From NCBI GenBank assembly GCA_003164135.1, contig PLSD01000062.1:1-36185 (forward strand): a DNA stretch of 36,185 bases. The letters are read 5' to 3'. Within the stretch, counting starts at the first letter, position 1, and the number at the start of each line of letters is the position of its first letter. Below the pieces are notes generated by a model. It saw nothing but the letters and a program-made list of their open reading frames with translations. It had not been told where the DNA came from and searched no databases. Source of the DNA: Acetobacteraceae bacterium (GTDB lineage: Bacteria > Pseudomonadota > Alphaproteobacteria > Acetobacterales > Acetobacteraceae). Shown in pieces: positions 15,020 through 22,546 of this stretch. Both the position numbers and the translations under genes were made by a program.

Positions 15020-16525
15020 CTAAGCCTGGAATTCGAGAGAGACGGCCTCGACCATCAAATTGCCGATGCGGTTATATTGCAGGCGGCAATTCAGCCGGTT
15101 GCGGTCAGTCAGATCGCGCACGAAGTAGCTCTGCGCGGCGGTCGCCTGGGAATTCTCAATCCAGCCATACTGCTCGTAGAGCATCGAGCGCCCGGCCCAG
15201 GATGATTTGATCCGCCGCGGCGTCGCCACGCTGGGGTCGTACTCGGCGGCAATGGTGTTATCATCGGCCAGCTTGTTGCGCGGATACGTCACGCCGTTGA
15301 AGCTGATCCAGTCGTATTTGATCCGGCTGTTCACCTTTGGCGCCATAATATCGTGCCACGCCGTGGTGGGGATACCGGCGGCGTCGGTGAGGTTCTCGGT
15401 CACCACCTTCTCCAGCGTCACGGTGCCGTCGATCTCCACGTCGAAAGTGGAAATCCCGTCCGCCAGCAGCAAATTGCGCTCGGTCCAGTCGAAGCGGTCC
15501 GCCGGCGCGGGCGCCAGCAGCCCTGGCAGCGCCAGGCCGCGCAACTGCCGCGCGGGGTCCTGCGCCAGGTAGTAGCTGCACACGCCGGCAAAGCACGCCG
15601 CCCACATCCAGGCTGGCTGCGGCGCGTTCTGCACCAGCAGCACGGAGCGGAAGCGCGAATTCAGCGAAGCCTGGTTGGCAAGCCCGGCGCCGTAGCTCAT
15701 GCCCAGCGCGCCATAGGCATGCGCGTCGAGTTTGCTCATGGCATTGTAGCGGCCTTCGAGCGCAGCTTCGAGCAGCCCCACATTGGTTGGGTCCACCCAG
15801 CACATCACAATGTCGCTGTACCAGCTCGCGGCAATCGCGTTCAGCGCGCCGGTAATGGTCGGGTCGGTAGCGCCGCCCGTCATCGCGGTAATCGTCACGG
15901 TCAGCCCGGCCGGGATCGTATCCCCCGGCTGATAATTCACGCGCAGGTCCAGCGTGTTGCCCAGCGTCCCGCCATGCAGCGCCGTCACGGTAATCACGGC
16001 ACCACTCTCGGTCTCGCTGCTTTCCAGTGCCGCGCCTTGCAATCCCGCCAGCAAATTAGCGGCCACCACGGCTGCGGTATCGCCCACATTCACGGCCACC
16101 GGCACGCGCTGCCCTTGCGCATACACCGGCAGCGTCCCAGCCGCCGTCGCCGTCCCGCCGATCGTCACGGTCTGCGAGGCTTTCGCGGCACTCACCGCAT
16201 CCGGCACGCCCATGATATCCACGGCGACATAAGGGTTGGCGAGGATAAACGCGGCTGCCATCTGTGCCGCGATGGAGCCGATGCCGAACAGGTTTTCCGC
16301 CTGCGGCGCGGTATACAGCGGATAAGCCACATTCGGCTTGGCAATCCCGCTGCTCAGCATCTGGCCGATAATCAGCGCTTTCGCCTTATAAGGCAGCAGC
16401 CCGCTCTGGCTGTAATTTACCTTGGTCTCAATGTAAGTCCCCGGCACTTCAACATTGTTGGGAATTTCATCAAAGCTGATGATCTGCGGCGGCGTCGCGC
16501 CCTGCGGCGATGTGGTGTCGGACAT
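15020..16525 (-). CDS. Contractile tail sheath protein, Mu gpL (gp39) family
   Basis: 501 aa, the usual length of Mu sheath. N-terminal IISFDEIPNNVEVPGTYIET and YKAKALIIGQM are the family signature. The middle contains the variable insertion (about 120-230) with repeated beta strands, and the C-terminus carries RDLTDRNRLNCRLQYNRIGN with EAVSLEFQA, needed for sheath interlocking. Immediately downstream of the DUF2635 gene and upstream of the tube. Confidence 0.94.
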   Translation of the reverse strand: MSDTTSPQGATPPQIISFDEIPNNVEVPGTYIETKVNYSQSGLLPYKAKALIIGQMLSSGIAKPNVAYPLYTAPQAENLFGIGSIAAQMAAAFILANPYVAVDIMGVPDAVSAAKASQTVTIGGTATAAGTLPVYAQGQRVPVAVNVGDTAAVVAANLLAGLQGAALESSETESGAVITVTALHGGTLGNTLDLRVNYQPGDTIPAGLTVTITAMTGGATDPTITGALNAIAASWYSDIVMCWVDPTNVGLLEAALEGRYNAMSKLDAHAYGALGMSYGAGLANQASLNSRFRSVLLVQNAPQPAWMWAACFAGVCSYYLAQDPARQLRGLALPGLLAPAPADRFDWTERNLLLADGISTFDVEIDGTVTLEKVVTENLTDAAGIPTTAWHDIMAPKVNSRIKYDWISFNGVTYPRNKLADDNTIAAEYDPSVATPRRIKSSWAGRSMLYEQYGWIENSQATAAQSYFVRDLTDRNRLNCRLQYNRIGNLMVEAVSLEFQA

Positions 16526-16526
16526 G

Positions 16527-16730
16527 TTACGCTCCCTTCTTCTCAGGCGCGGCTTTCACCGGCGCTTCGGCCACCGGCGCGGCCGGAGCGAGCACCAGGT
16601 CACCGCACAACAGCCGCCGCTCGATGAACATCGTGCGCGCGCAAATCACACCCTGCGGCGGCACAATCGTGCCCCCCGGCAATCTCACCAGCCGTCCAAC
16701 ACCCGGCACCACATGTATTTTTTCCATCAT
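16527..16730 (-). CDS. DUF2635 small tail protein, Mu gp38-like
   Basis: 67 aa from the ATG at 16730, which overlaps the gp37-like stop by 4 nt (a second ATG follows at 16727). Core: KIHVVPGVGRLVRLPGGTIV, then VPPQGVICARTMFIERRLLCGDL, split as VPPQGVICARTMF and IERRLLCGDL. Ala/Pro/Lys-rich tail. DUF2635 proteins stand directly before the sheath gene in Mu-like phages. The function is unknown. Confidence 0.85.
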   Translation of the reverse strand: MMEKIHVVPGVGRLVRLPGGTIVPPQGVICARTMFIERRLLCGDLVLAPAAPVAEAPVKAAPEKKGA

Positions 16731-17347
16731 TCCCCGCTCCGGTCGCCGACCGTCAGTTGCCCGGTCAGCACATCCGTGCCGCCAAAGTTCCATGTCGCCA
16801 TCATCTGGCTGAATTCGTTCAAATCGCCCGGCGCGGTGATCAGCTCGGGCAGCGGCAGCGTGGTGCTCACGCTCACATCCACAATCACTGCGGCGGCATC
16901 GTCATCCCAGCTCTCGGCATACACATTGCCCGCCTGGGTCACGCGCACGCTGCCAAAGCCCTCGATGGTAAATCCGTTCAGCACGCCAATCGCCGCCTGC
17001 GTCAGTAGGAACAACCCAGCGCCCTGGCTGTCGCCAAAAAACCGCGCGGTCACTGATGCCGGGTTTTTCAGCACCAGGAACACGCTCCAGCTGCTCTGCC
17101 CGTCAAACAGCCGCCCGTCCATTTGGTTGCTCACCGCGTTCCAGCCCAGGCCGATAAACGGCGTGCGGCGCAGCAGCTGCTTCCAAATCTCCGGCGTCAT
17201 TTTCGCCGGCACAACGTCGTGCTGGAACCGCGTGGTCGGGAACACCAGTTGCAACCGTGCCTGCAACGCCCGCGCAATCAGCGCCAGCGGCCCCGGCCCA
17301 ATCGGCTGCACCGGATAAAGCGGGGCGGCGGCTGCGGTGGTGCTCAT
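16727..17347 (-). CDS. Tail completion/terminator-like protein, Mu gp37 family (DUF1834)
   Basis: 206 aa. The ATG at 17347 overlaps the gp36-like stop as ATGA. Family features: IARALQARLQLVFPTTRF near the N-terminus, then IGLGWNAVSNQMDGRLFDG and WSVFLVLKN, FLLTQAAIGVLNGF in the middle and FSQMMATWNFGG near the end. Likely a tail terminator or connector protein, judged from Mu. Confidence 0.85.
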   Translation of the reverse strand: MSTTAAAAPLYPVQPIGPGPLALIARALQARLQLVFPTTRFQHDVVPAKMTPEIWKQLLRRTPFIGLGWNAVSNQMDGRLFDGQSSWSVFLVLKNPASVTARFFGDSQGAGLFLLTQAAIGVLNGFTIEGFGSVRVTQAGNVYAESWDDDAAAVIVDVSVSTTLPLPELITAPGDLNEFSQMMATWNFGGTDVLTGQLTVGDRSGE

Positions 17348-17820
17348 CCCCAAAAACTCCCGTCATCGCCCGGCGCGTAATCCTCAAACCCGCGCGTGGA
17401 ACCATCGCCGCGCGAGCCAAACACCTGGTCGCGGCTTTGCATGGCGGAGAACGACTCATCGCCCACCGTCACCTCTTCCAGGTCCAACACCACATCGCCG
17501 TTGGCGATCTGCTTCAGCCAGGCCATCGTTTCCTTGCGCTCATTCACCAGGGTCTCGGTCGGCTGCTTCTGCTCGCCCGTGGCCAGGTCGTAGCGCGCCA
17601 GAATGCAGCATGCCCGCTTGATCTCTTTTGGCGCCACGTCCAGCGGCGCGCGGTAGCGCTTGCGCAAATACGTGTCGATCACCGCCGAGGCATCCCCCAG
17701 CGCGACGATTGCCGGTTCGCGCTGCACCGCCACCAGGTCAGCGTTCGCCGGCGTGGTGAGGCGCATCATCTCCACCTCGCCAAACCGCCCGATCATCTCA
17801 TCAACGGTGGCGTAGGGCAT
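17344..17820 (-). CDS. Head-tail joining protein, Mu gp36 family (DUF1320)
   Basis: 158 aa. DUF1320 signature: YATVDEMIGRFGEVEMMRLT, then ALGDASAVIDTYLRKRYRAP with IKRACCILARYDLAT. DUF1320 proteins are the head-tail connector homologous to HK97 gp6. The C-terminal third (ESFSAMQSRDQVFGSRGD, then GFEDYAPGDDGSFWG) is the flexible acidic tail typical of the family. ATG at 17820. Confidence 0.92.
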   Translation of the reverse strand: MPYATVDEMIGRFGEVEMMRLTTPANADLVAVQREPAIVALGDASAVIDTYLRKRYRAPLDVAPKEIKRACCILARYDLATGEQKQPTETLVNERKETMAWLKQIANGDVVLDLEEVTVGDESFSAMQSRDQVFGSRGDGSTRGFEDYAPGDDGSFWG

Positions 17821-17823
17821 TTA

Positions 17824-18102
17824 TTACTTGCCCTTGCCCGGCACTTTCGGCGCGGGCGCCGGATTGTCGGCGGCGAACACTTCCACGCCAGCCGGCGCGG
17901 GCGCCGGATTGTCGGCGGCGAACACTTCCACGCCGGCAGCCGGAATAACCTCGCCATAAACCAAGGTCAGCACCGGGTCGGCGGCAATCGCCTTCAACTG
18001 GTCGGTGGAAAAATGGCCCAGCTCAAAAGTGCTGGCGCCGGTAAACACGGTCCCGGCGCGGCGCTTGCCGGGCTGGGAAGAGGTAACAATAATTTTTGCC
18101 AT
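17824..18102 (-). CDS. Mu gp35-like small protein with an in-frame 15-residue duplication
   Basis: 92 aa. The N-terminal IIVTSSQPGKRRAGTVFTG and FSTDQLKAIAADPVLTLV match the FluMu/HI1506-type gp35 N-terminal domain. The C-terminal third is two tandem copies of GVEVFAADNPAPAP ending in a basic tail. The DNA repeat is 45 bp (17848-17892 and 17893-17937) and nearly identical, so the duplication is recent or kept homogeneous. Located between capsid and gp36 genes as in Mu. Function unknown. Confidence 0.82.
   Translation of the reverse strand: MAKIIVTSSQPGKRRAGTVFTGASTFELGHFSTDQLKAIAADPVLTLVYGEVIPAAGVEVFAADNPAPAPAGVEVFAADNPAPAPKVPGKGK
17848..17937. repeat. 45-bp direct tandem repeat, two copies
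   Basis: Copies at 17848-17892 and 17893-17937 differ at about one position near the 3' end. The unit is a multiple of three, so it adds 15 amino acids to the gp35-like protein without disturbing the frame. Confidence 0.9.
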
Positions 18103-18145
18103 GATATCCTCAAAAATCAGAGTGAAAACGCGAGCCCAGCCGGGC

Positions 18146-19078
18146 TCACGGAATCCAGGGGTTTTCCAGCGCCGTCGCCAAACCTTTGAAGGTGTTGTTC
18201 ACGGTGCCCACGCCAACCACCAGCGGGTCGGTCGGCGGCAGATAGTCATTGGTGCAGTAGCTGCGCGCGGTCGGCCCCAGTGAGACGCCCGTCGTCAGCA
18301 AATCCGGCACGACGCCCAGCGGCGCGCCATCCGGCCGGCGCCAGGCCGCCATGGCGGCACGCGCGGCTTCCAAATTCGCCACCGTCAACGGCGCGTCGGA
18401 GCGGAACGCCAGTTGCCACAGCCCGTAACCGGCATTGCAGCGGCCATCGTTGCCCCAGGTGAACTCGTTCTTGTAGAACACTTCCGGCGATTCCGGGTTG
18501 AACAGCGCCTTCATCACAAACGGCTTGCGCGTCTGGAAGATGAAGGGGCGCTGCACCTTTTTGGTCGCCAGCAGATACCAGCTCGGCCCCGTATAGCCGC
18601 CCGGCGCCGCCTGATAATTGAAGTTGGAGATCACGTTGCCGTTCGCATCGTAATTCTCGTGGTCGGTGTCGAAGAAGTTCGCGCCATCGGGAACCGCTGC
18701 GGTGGTGCCGCCGGCCATCAGCTGCGCGATCAACAAATCCGGCAACCGCCCAGCGGCTTCGCCCATCGAGGCCGACGCCTGGTTGAGCAGCGAGAACTTG
18801 TCGTCCTCGATGTCCTGCACCTTGATGCCGATGGTCGACTCGAACAGCTTGTTCTTGATCGCGAAGGTCGTCAGGGTCAGCCAGTTGACCACGCGCTCGC
18901 CCACCCACTCGCGCAGGCCCGGCAGCATATCCAAACGCGGATAAACTTCCTGGTCGCCCGTCGACTGAGCCTGATAGGTGAATTTGTCGTAAACTGTGTC
19001 GGCCTGCCACAACTGGGTGTTATAGGCGGTGTTGACCCCAGCATTGATGCTGGCGAGCGAAATCGGCGAAATATCCAT
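18146..19078 (-). CDS. Major capsid protein, Mu gpT (gp34) family
   Basis: 310 aa, the usual Mu major head length. Family features: ISLASINAGVNTAYNTQLWQ at the start, then LREWVGERVVNWLTLTTFAI and FESTIGIKVQDIEDD, with PFIFQTRKPFVMKALFNPES and EFTWGNDGRCNAGYGLWQLA in the C-terminal half. It is the HK97-fold subunit of the icosahedral head. ATG at 19078. No cleavage propeptide is obvious. Confidence 0.95.
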   Translation of the reverse strand: MDISPISLASINAGVNTAYNTQLWQADTVYDKFTYQAQSTGDQEVYPRLDMLPGLREWVGERVVNWLTLTTFAIKNKLFESTIGIKVQDIEDDKFSLLNQASASMGEAAGRLPDLLIAQLMAGGTTAAVPDGANFFDTDHENYDANGNVISNFNYQAAPGGYTGPSWYLLATKKVQRPFIFQTRKPFVMKALFNPESPEVFYKNEFTWGNDGRCNAGYGLWQLAFRSDAPLTVANLEAARAAMAAWRRPDGAPLGVVPDLLTTGVSLGPTARSYCTNDYLPPTDPLVVGVGTVNNTFKGLATALENPWIP

Positions 19079-19092
19079 TGTCTAATACCTCT

Positions 19093-19506
19093 TTAATGAG
19101 CGCTGAATTCGACGAAGGTGGCACCGCCCTCGATGCCCGCGATGTGCCCGACCGATTTCTCAAAGCCGGAGCCAGGCGCGGCCAGCGTCAGCGTGTTGTC
19201 ATCGGTCGCATAAACCGGCGCCCCGATATTGGTGTAGGACGCCCCCGGTACCGGGAATTTGAAATCATCGAACTGCCCCGTGATCTTCGGGCCAGGCGCG
19301 GAGGAGCCGGTATTATCGTACCCGCTCTCTGAAATACCAATGAAGGCCAGCGCCCCGGCAGTCTGCGGCCGCACGGACTGCCCGGCGGCGTTCACGCACA
19401 TCACGGTGCCCTTGAAGATTTTCTCGCCAGGCGCAACCGGATACCCGAACGCGGCGCCGCGCGAATTACCCCGGCGTGCGGGGGCGCTGTCTTTGGTGGC
19501 GGCCAT
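19093..19506 (-). CDS. Head decoration/cement-like protein
   Basis: 137 aa. Opens with a basic, Ala-rich stretch (ATKDSAPARRGNSRGAAFGY) and then a beta-barrel-like sequence: VAPGEKIFKGTVMCVNAAGQ, ALAFIGISES, YTNIGAPVYATDDNTLTL. This pattern fits capsid decoration proteins of the DUF2190 or lambda-D class. The ATG shares one base with the stop of the protease/scaffold gene. Placement between scaffold and capsid supports the assignment. Confidence 0.75.
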   Translation of the reverse strand: MAATKDSAPARRGNSRGAAFGYPVAPGEKIFKGTVMCVNAAGQSVRPQTAGALAFIGISESGYDNTGSSAPGPKITGQFDDFKFPVPGASYTNIGAPVYATDDNTLTLAAPGSGFEKSVGHIAGIEGGATFVEFSAH

Positions 19507-20000
19507 TATGCGGCACTCCCTTCAGCCATGGATTTCTTGGTCTTCAGAAAATCCTCCTTCTTCAGACCCATTTTTTTGATGACCTGGCTATCCATCGCGG
19601 TCAGCCCGTCGCCGTCGCCGGCATCGTGCTCAGCCACATAGGTTCCCCCGGCAGCCGTCTTCAGGCTCGGCAGCCCGGCCACCAGCGCCTCGGCGCCGGC
19701 CGGGTCAGCCACATGCATGGCAATCATCCGCTCACGCACCGGGCCAAGCGCCTTGCCGTCCTTGATCGCCGCATCGATGAAGGCCACCGCCTTCTCCTGG
19801 CGGCGGGCGGTCTCACCCGCGGCGACCTGCGTCTGCAGCGCCACGAACTCGGCGAGCGGCACGGTGGCCGCCTGCAAATTGGTAATCGTCGCGGTATGTG
19901 CCGCCACGGTCTGTTTTTGGGTTGCGATGGCCGTCAGCACGGCCGCCTCATCCGCGGTCTCGGGCAGCCCAAGGGCGGCCCGCAGCGTCGCAATATCCAT
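19506..20000 (-). CDS. Nested scaffold protein (Mu gpZ-like, internal start in the protease gene)
   Basis: 164 aa from the internal ATG at 20000, in the frame of the protease gene. GGAG lies 5 nt upstream, a better ribosome-binding site than the full-length start has. The product starts with DIATLRAALGLPETADEAAV, then has a long coiled-coil-like helix (ATITNLQAATVPLAEFVALQ and following), and ends with a basic C-terminus, as in phage scaffolds. In Mu, genes I and Z are arranged in exactly this way. Confidence 0.7.
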   Translation of the reverse strand: MDIATLRAALGLPETADEAAVLTAIATQKQTVAAHTATITNLQAATVPLAEFVALQTQVAAGETARRQEKAVAFIDAAIKDGKALGPVRERMIAMHVADPAGAEALVAGLPSLKTAAGGTYVAEHDAGDGDGLTAMDSQVIKKMGLKKEDFLKTKKSMAEGSAA

Positions 20001-20462
20001 GTCTGCTCCAGATTGTGTGTGGGTTTGTTCAGTGTTCAGTGAGGCGAGCTGCCCCAGGTTCGGGGAATTCGTCAGCGCCGCGGAGATAATCCGCGTCACG
20101 GTGCCGTCCTTCTCATGCGCGAATACCGGGCTAAGCCCCCGGTACTTCTTTTGCGTCATCAGCGCGCGGCCACCGTCGTTCCATTCAACCTGGCCCCAGA
20201 TGCCGTCGGCGCGCGATTGCAGCGCCACGATCCATGCCTGCGCGGGTGAAGGCTGCCCCAATGCGGGCGCGCGCTGCGTGGAATGGTTTTCGTCAATCGG
20301 CAGCTTTTGCGCCGCCATCGATGCCGCGATTACATTTTCCGGATTCCGCAAAATGTAAGGCCCCCGGCCATCCACCCCGGAAAAGCTGCCGGCCGGCAGA
20401 AGCTGTACCCATTCAGGTACATCGCCGGTCGGCAGTAAGGTGGTATGGGAGGAAACGTCCAT
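19506..20462 (-). CDS. Prohead protease-scaffold fusion, Mu gpI (gp32) family
   Basis: 318 aa from the ATG at 20462 (a GTG at 20483 would add 7 residues). The N-terminal 150 residues are the protease: TLLPTGDVPEWVQLLPAG, then GRGPYILR, LPIDENHST with the likely catalytic His (54-62), and GGRALMTQKKYRGLSPVFAH. The C-terminal half is scaffold, also made separately from the nested start. The protease removes the scaffold during prohead maturation. It is the first gene after a 242-nt gap. Confidence 0.93.
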   Translation of the reverse strand: MDVSSHTTLLPTGDVPEWVQLLPAGSFSGVDGRGPYILRNPENVIAASMAAQKLPIDENHSTQRAPALGQPSPAQAWIVALQSRADGIWGQVEWNDGGRALMTQKKYRGLSPVFAHEKDGTVTRIISAALTNSPNLGQLASLNTEQTHTQSGADMDIATLRAALGLPETADEAAVLTAIATQKQTVAAHTATITNLQAATVPLAEFVALQTQVAAGETARRQEKAVAFIDAAIKDGKALGPVRERMIAMHVADPAGAEALVAGLPSLKTAAGGTYVAEHDAGDGDGLTAMDSQVIKKMGLKKEDFLKTKKSMAEGSAA

Positions 20463-20483
20463 GCCCAGAACTTGCCCCGGCAC

Positions 20484-20725
20484 GCAGGCGCGGTTCTGCG
20501 ACCCTCGGGTGGCAGTGGCTCTCTATTCGGTTGTGGGGATGGCCCAGCATAACCCAGTTTGCCCCCGCCGCGCCAGTCCCGCGATTACAGGCCCGCCAGC
20601 GGGCGTCACCAGCGGGGCGCGGCGGTTGTCCGTCTTTCCCGCCGCGCGGCCATTCTACCTAGCTTTAACAAGCCTTAAACGCGCCTTAAAATTTACCCCG
20701 CACCCACCACACGCATCCGCGCCGC
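20484..20725 (-). promoter_or_regulatory. Putative late promoter region upstream of the protease gene (Mu PI-like)
   Basis: A 242-nt gap in an otherwise gap-free operon, with no convincing gene. Minus-strand elements: a TAGAAT box at 20657-20652 in the context GGTAGAATG, a TATGCT -10-like hexamer at 20551-20546, and a 6-bp-stem palindrome GCCCGCCAGCGGGC at 20591-20604. A motif at 20686-20700 (TTAAAATTTACCCCG on the plus strand) recurs in the lysozyme gap. Mu has its late promoter PI at this place. Which hexamer is used cannot be decided by eye. Confidence 0.5.
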
Positions 20726-21232
20726 TCAGGCCGCCATAAGCCGCTCCAGATAGGCTTGCGTCTCGGCAAAAATCATCTCCTCATCCTCGGCCGAGATACC
20801 CAGGTACGGCCGCGCCGGAATCGTCACCGCGCGCACCCGCACCAGTTTGCCGCCCGCCCCCATGTGGAACACCAGCGCCTTCGCGTTTTTCGCCTCGATG
20901 CGCGCGCCCCACTGGTGCACGCCGGCGTAAATCATCCGGCTGCCGATCGTCACCTCGGCGGCGGCGGGCAAAAAGGTGATGCTTCCGCGCAGCTGCCCGC
21001 CCTGCACCAAAATCGGCCCCGGCCGCCGCAGCTCGGCATAGGCCGGGTTCAACCCGCGCCACGCGGTTCCATCCGGCGCGATGTTGGTGGAAAAGCGCAT
21101 GCGCGTGGAATCGGTCAGCCCGGAGCCCAGAATGCCCATCAACTGCGTGGATGATCCACCCAGCCCCGCCAGCCGCGCCAGCGCGTCCAGCACGGGCTTG
21201 TCGTCGAACACCACATCAATCGTTGCGCCCAT
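20726..21232 (-). CDS. Virion morphogenesis protein, Mu gpG (gp31) family
   Basis: 168 aa, standard length. Family features: DDKPVLDALARLAGLGG near the start, the STRMRFSTNIAPDGTAWRGL loop, LVQGGQLRGSITFLPAAAEV, then VTIGSRMIYAGVHQWGARIE and TIPARPYLGISAEDEEMIFA. Mu gpG acts in head/tail joining and tail-tube completion. The ATG is 5 nt after the stop of a 35-aa microgene with GAGGG between them. Confidence 0.92.
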   Translation of the reverse strand: MGATIDVVFDDKPVLDALARLAGLGGSSTQLMGILGSGLTDSTRMRFSTNIAPDGTAWRGLNPAYAELRRPGPILVQGGQLRGSITFLPAAAEVTIGSRMIYAGVHQWGARIEAKNAKALVFHMGAGGKLVRVRAVTIPARPYLGISAEDEEMIFAETQAYLERLMAA

Positions 21233-21237
21233 ATCCC

Positions 21238-21345
21238 TCAGCCCCTATACTGGCCCTGGGCGCGGTGTGAGATGGCGATATTCTGCCCACCACGGCCGGT
21301 CAATTTATTGGCCGCGTCAATTATGGGGTTCCTGGCAGGCCCCAT
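21238..21345 (-). CDS. 35-aa microprotein translationally coupled to the MuF-like gene
   Basis: The ATG at 21345 shares one base with the MuF-like stop (TGATG), and the TGA at 21240-21238 is 5 nt before the gpG-like start. The microgene therefore fills the only gap between two phage genes exactly. Sequence: MGPARNPIIDAANKLTGRGG then QNIAISHRAQGQYRG, basic and soluble, with no membrane segment. No family recognised. Confidence 0.6.
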   Translation of the reverse strand: MGPARNPIIDAANKLTGRGGQNIAISHRAQGQYRG

Positions 21346-22544
21346 CACCGCGTCCCTTTTAACCCAGCCAAATACGCCGCCGCATCCCCGCGCAACACTA
21401 TGTCGCGCTTCAAAAATCCGCGCACCGCTTTAGGCCGCACAAAATGGAAGCTCAGCACAAACACCTCGGCGCCGCTGCCGCTGGCCTTGATCACTATGGT
21501 CGCGGCGCGCCCATGCACGGTCCCCAGAATCCGCAAATTCTTCGCGCCATCGCGCTGGATCACCGCTGGTGCGCGCAGCAGCTCGTGAATTTCCTGGTAG
21601 GTCTCGGCGCGCAGCTCGGGGTGGTTTAGCAACTGCTTGGCCATCGTGTCGGCCGAGAGCAACACGCGCGGCGCCTTCGCACCCAGCAGATGCACCAGCT
21701 CCGGCCCCAGCGTGGCCACCTGCGCCGCTCCTTGCGGCATCTCGATGAACTTGCCCAGCACATGCGGCTCCACGGCGGTCAGCCCCGGCCGCGCCAGTAC
21801 CGGCATGTGGCCGCCCACCGGCTTCACATCCGGCGCCCGCACCGGCAGTTTTTCGCCCTCGGCCCATGCCTTGCCGGGGTTATAGGCAAAGCCGGGGTCC
21901 ACGCCCACCGGCACCCGCATCACCTCGCCGGTGCTCTTATTCGTCCAGTCCTTATATTGCAGCACGGGTGAGGGGTCGGCATCGCTCTTGCCCATCCGCC
22001 CCAGTCCGCCGGCGGACACGGCGGTGACAAAGCACCGGCAGCCCCAGCCGTTGGGCGGATAGCAGGAGTCCCAAAACCCATCATCGGCGCGCAGCACCAT
22101 GCCGTCCCAGGCCAGGTGCATCAGCCGCGGGTTGGCGCAAGGCGTGTGGTTGTATTGCCAGTAGGGGAAGGCGTCCAACATCCCTGGGTCCGTCAGCTGC
22201 GCATAGCGCCCGGCCGAGAACGCGGTGGTCATATTGGTCTCGTAAATCACCCGCGCCCGCCAGCCCGCATTGCCGGTGTGCTGCCAGCCGTATTTTTTCA
22301 CGATGGTATCGAAGTCGGCGCGGAACTCCGCCAGCCCGGTGCCTTGGCTGATCGCCTTATCCACCGCCTCGCGGAAATCGCTCAGCATCGCCTCGTTGGT
22401 CGCACCGGCCACGGCAAAGCCGTGGCTGTGCGCCTCGTTCATCATATCCGTCCACCGCTCCGTCGGCACATTTACCTTCTGGCGGAAGAAATCGATTGCC
22501 TCGTTGAACGGCAGGTCGATCGCGCCGCGCGTGCTGGTGGGCAT
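21345..22544 (-). CDS. MuF-like head protein (Mu gp30) with a C-terminal PBECR-like nuclease domain
   Basis: 399 aa. Residues about 1-180 are the MuF minor head domain: FNEAIDFFRQKV, ARVIYETNMTTAFSAGRYAQ, FPYWQYNHTPC and the Cys motif SCYPPNGWGCRCF. After a linker, residues about 270-395 resemble the barnase-EndoU-colicin/RelE (PBECR) nuclease family: APRVLLSADTMAKQLLNHPE, YQEIHELLRAPAVIQ, ATIVIKASGSGAEVFVLSFH. MuF proteins with C-terminal toxin or nuclease domains may be ejected with the DNA. Catalytic residues cannot be assigned confidently by eye. Confidence 0.88.
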   Translation of the reverse strand: MPTSTRGAIDLPFNEAIDFFRQKVNVPTERWTDMMNEAHSHGFAVAGATNEAMLSDFREAVDKAISQGTGLAEFRADFDTIVKKYGWQHTGNAGWRARVIYETNMTTAFSAGRYAQLTDPGMLDAFPYWQYNHTPCANPRLMHLAWDGMVLRADDGFWDSCYPPNGWGCRCFVTAVSAGGLGRMGKSDADPSPVLQYKDWTNKSTGEVMRVPVGVDPGFAYNPGKAWAEGEKLPVRAPDVKPVGGHMPVLARPGLTAVEPHVLGKFIEMPQGAAQVATLGPELVHLLGAKAPRVLLSADTMAKQLLNHPELRAETYQEIHELLRAPAVIQRDGAKNLRILGTVHGRAATIVIKASGSGAEVFVLSFHFVRPKAVRGFLKRDIVLRGDAAAYLAGLKGTR

Positions 22545-22546
22545 GT

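Noticed and set aside
15353..16627. Plus-strand open frame of about 424 codons
   Set aside because: Antisense to the tail sheath gene, with His/Arg/Gln-rich shadow composition and no recognisable domain.
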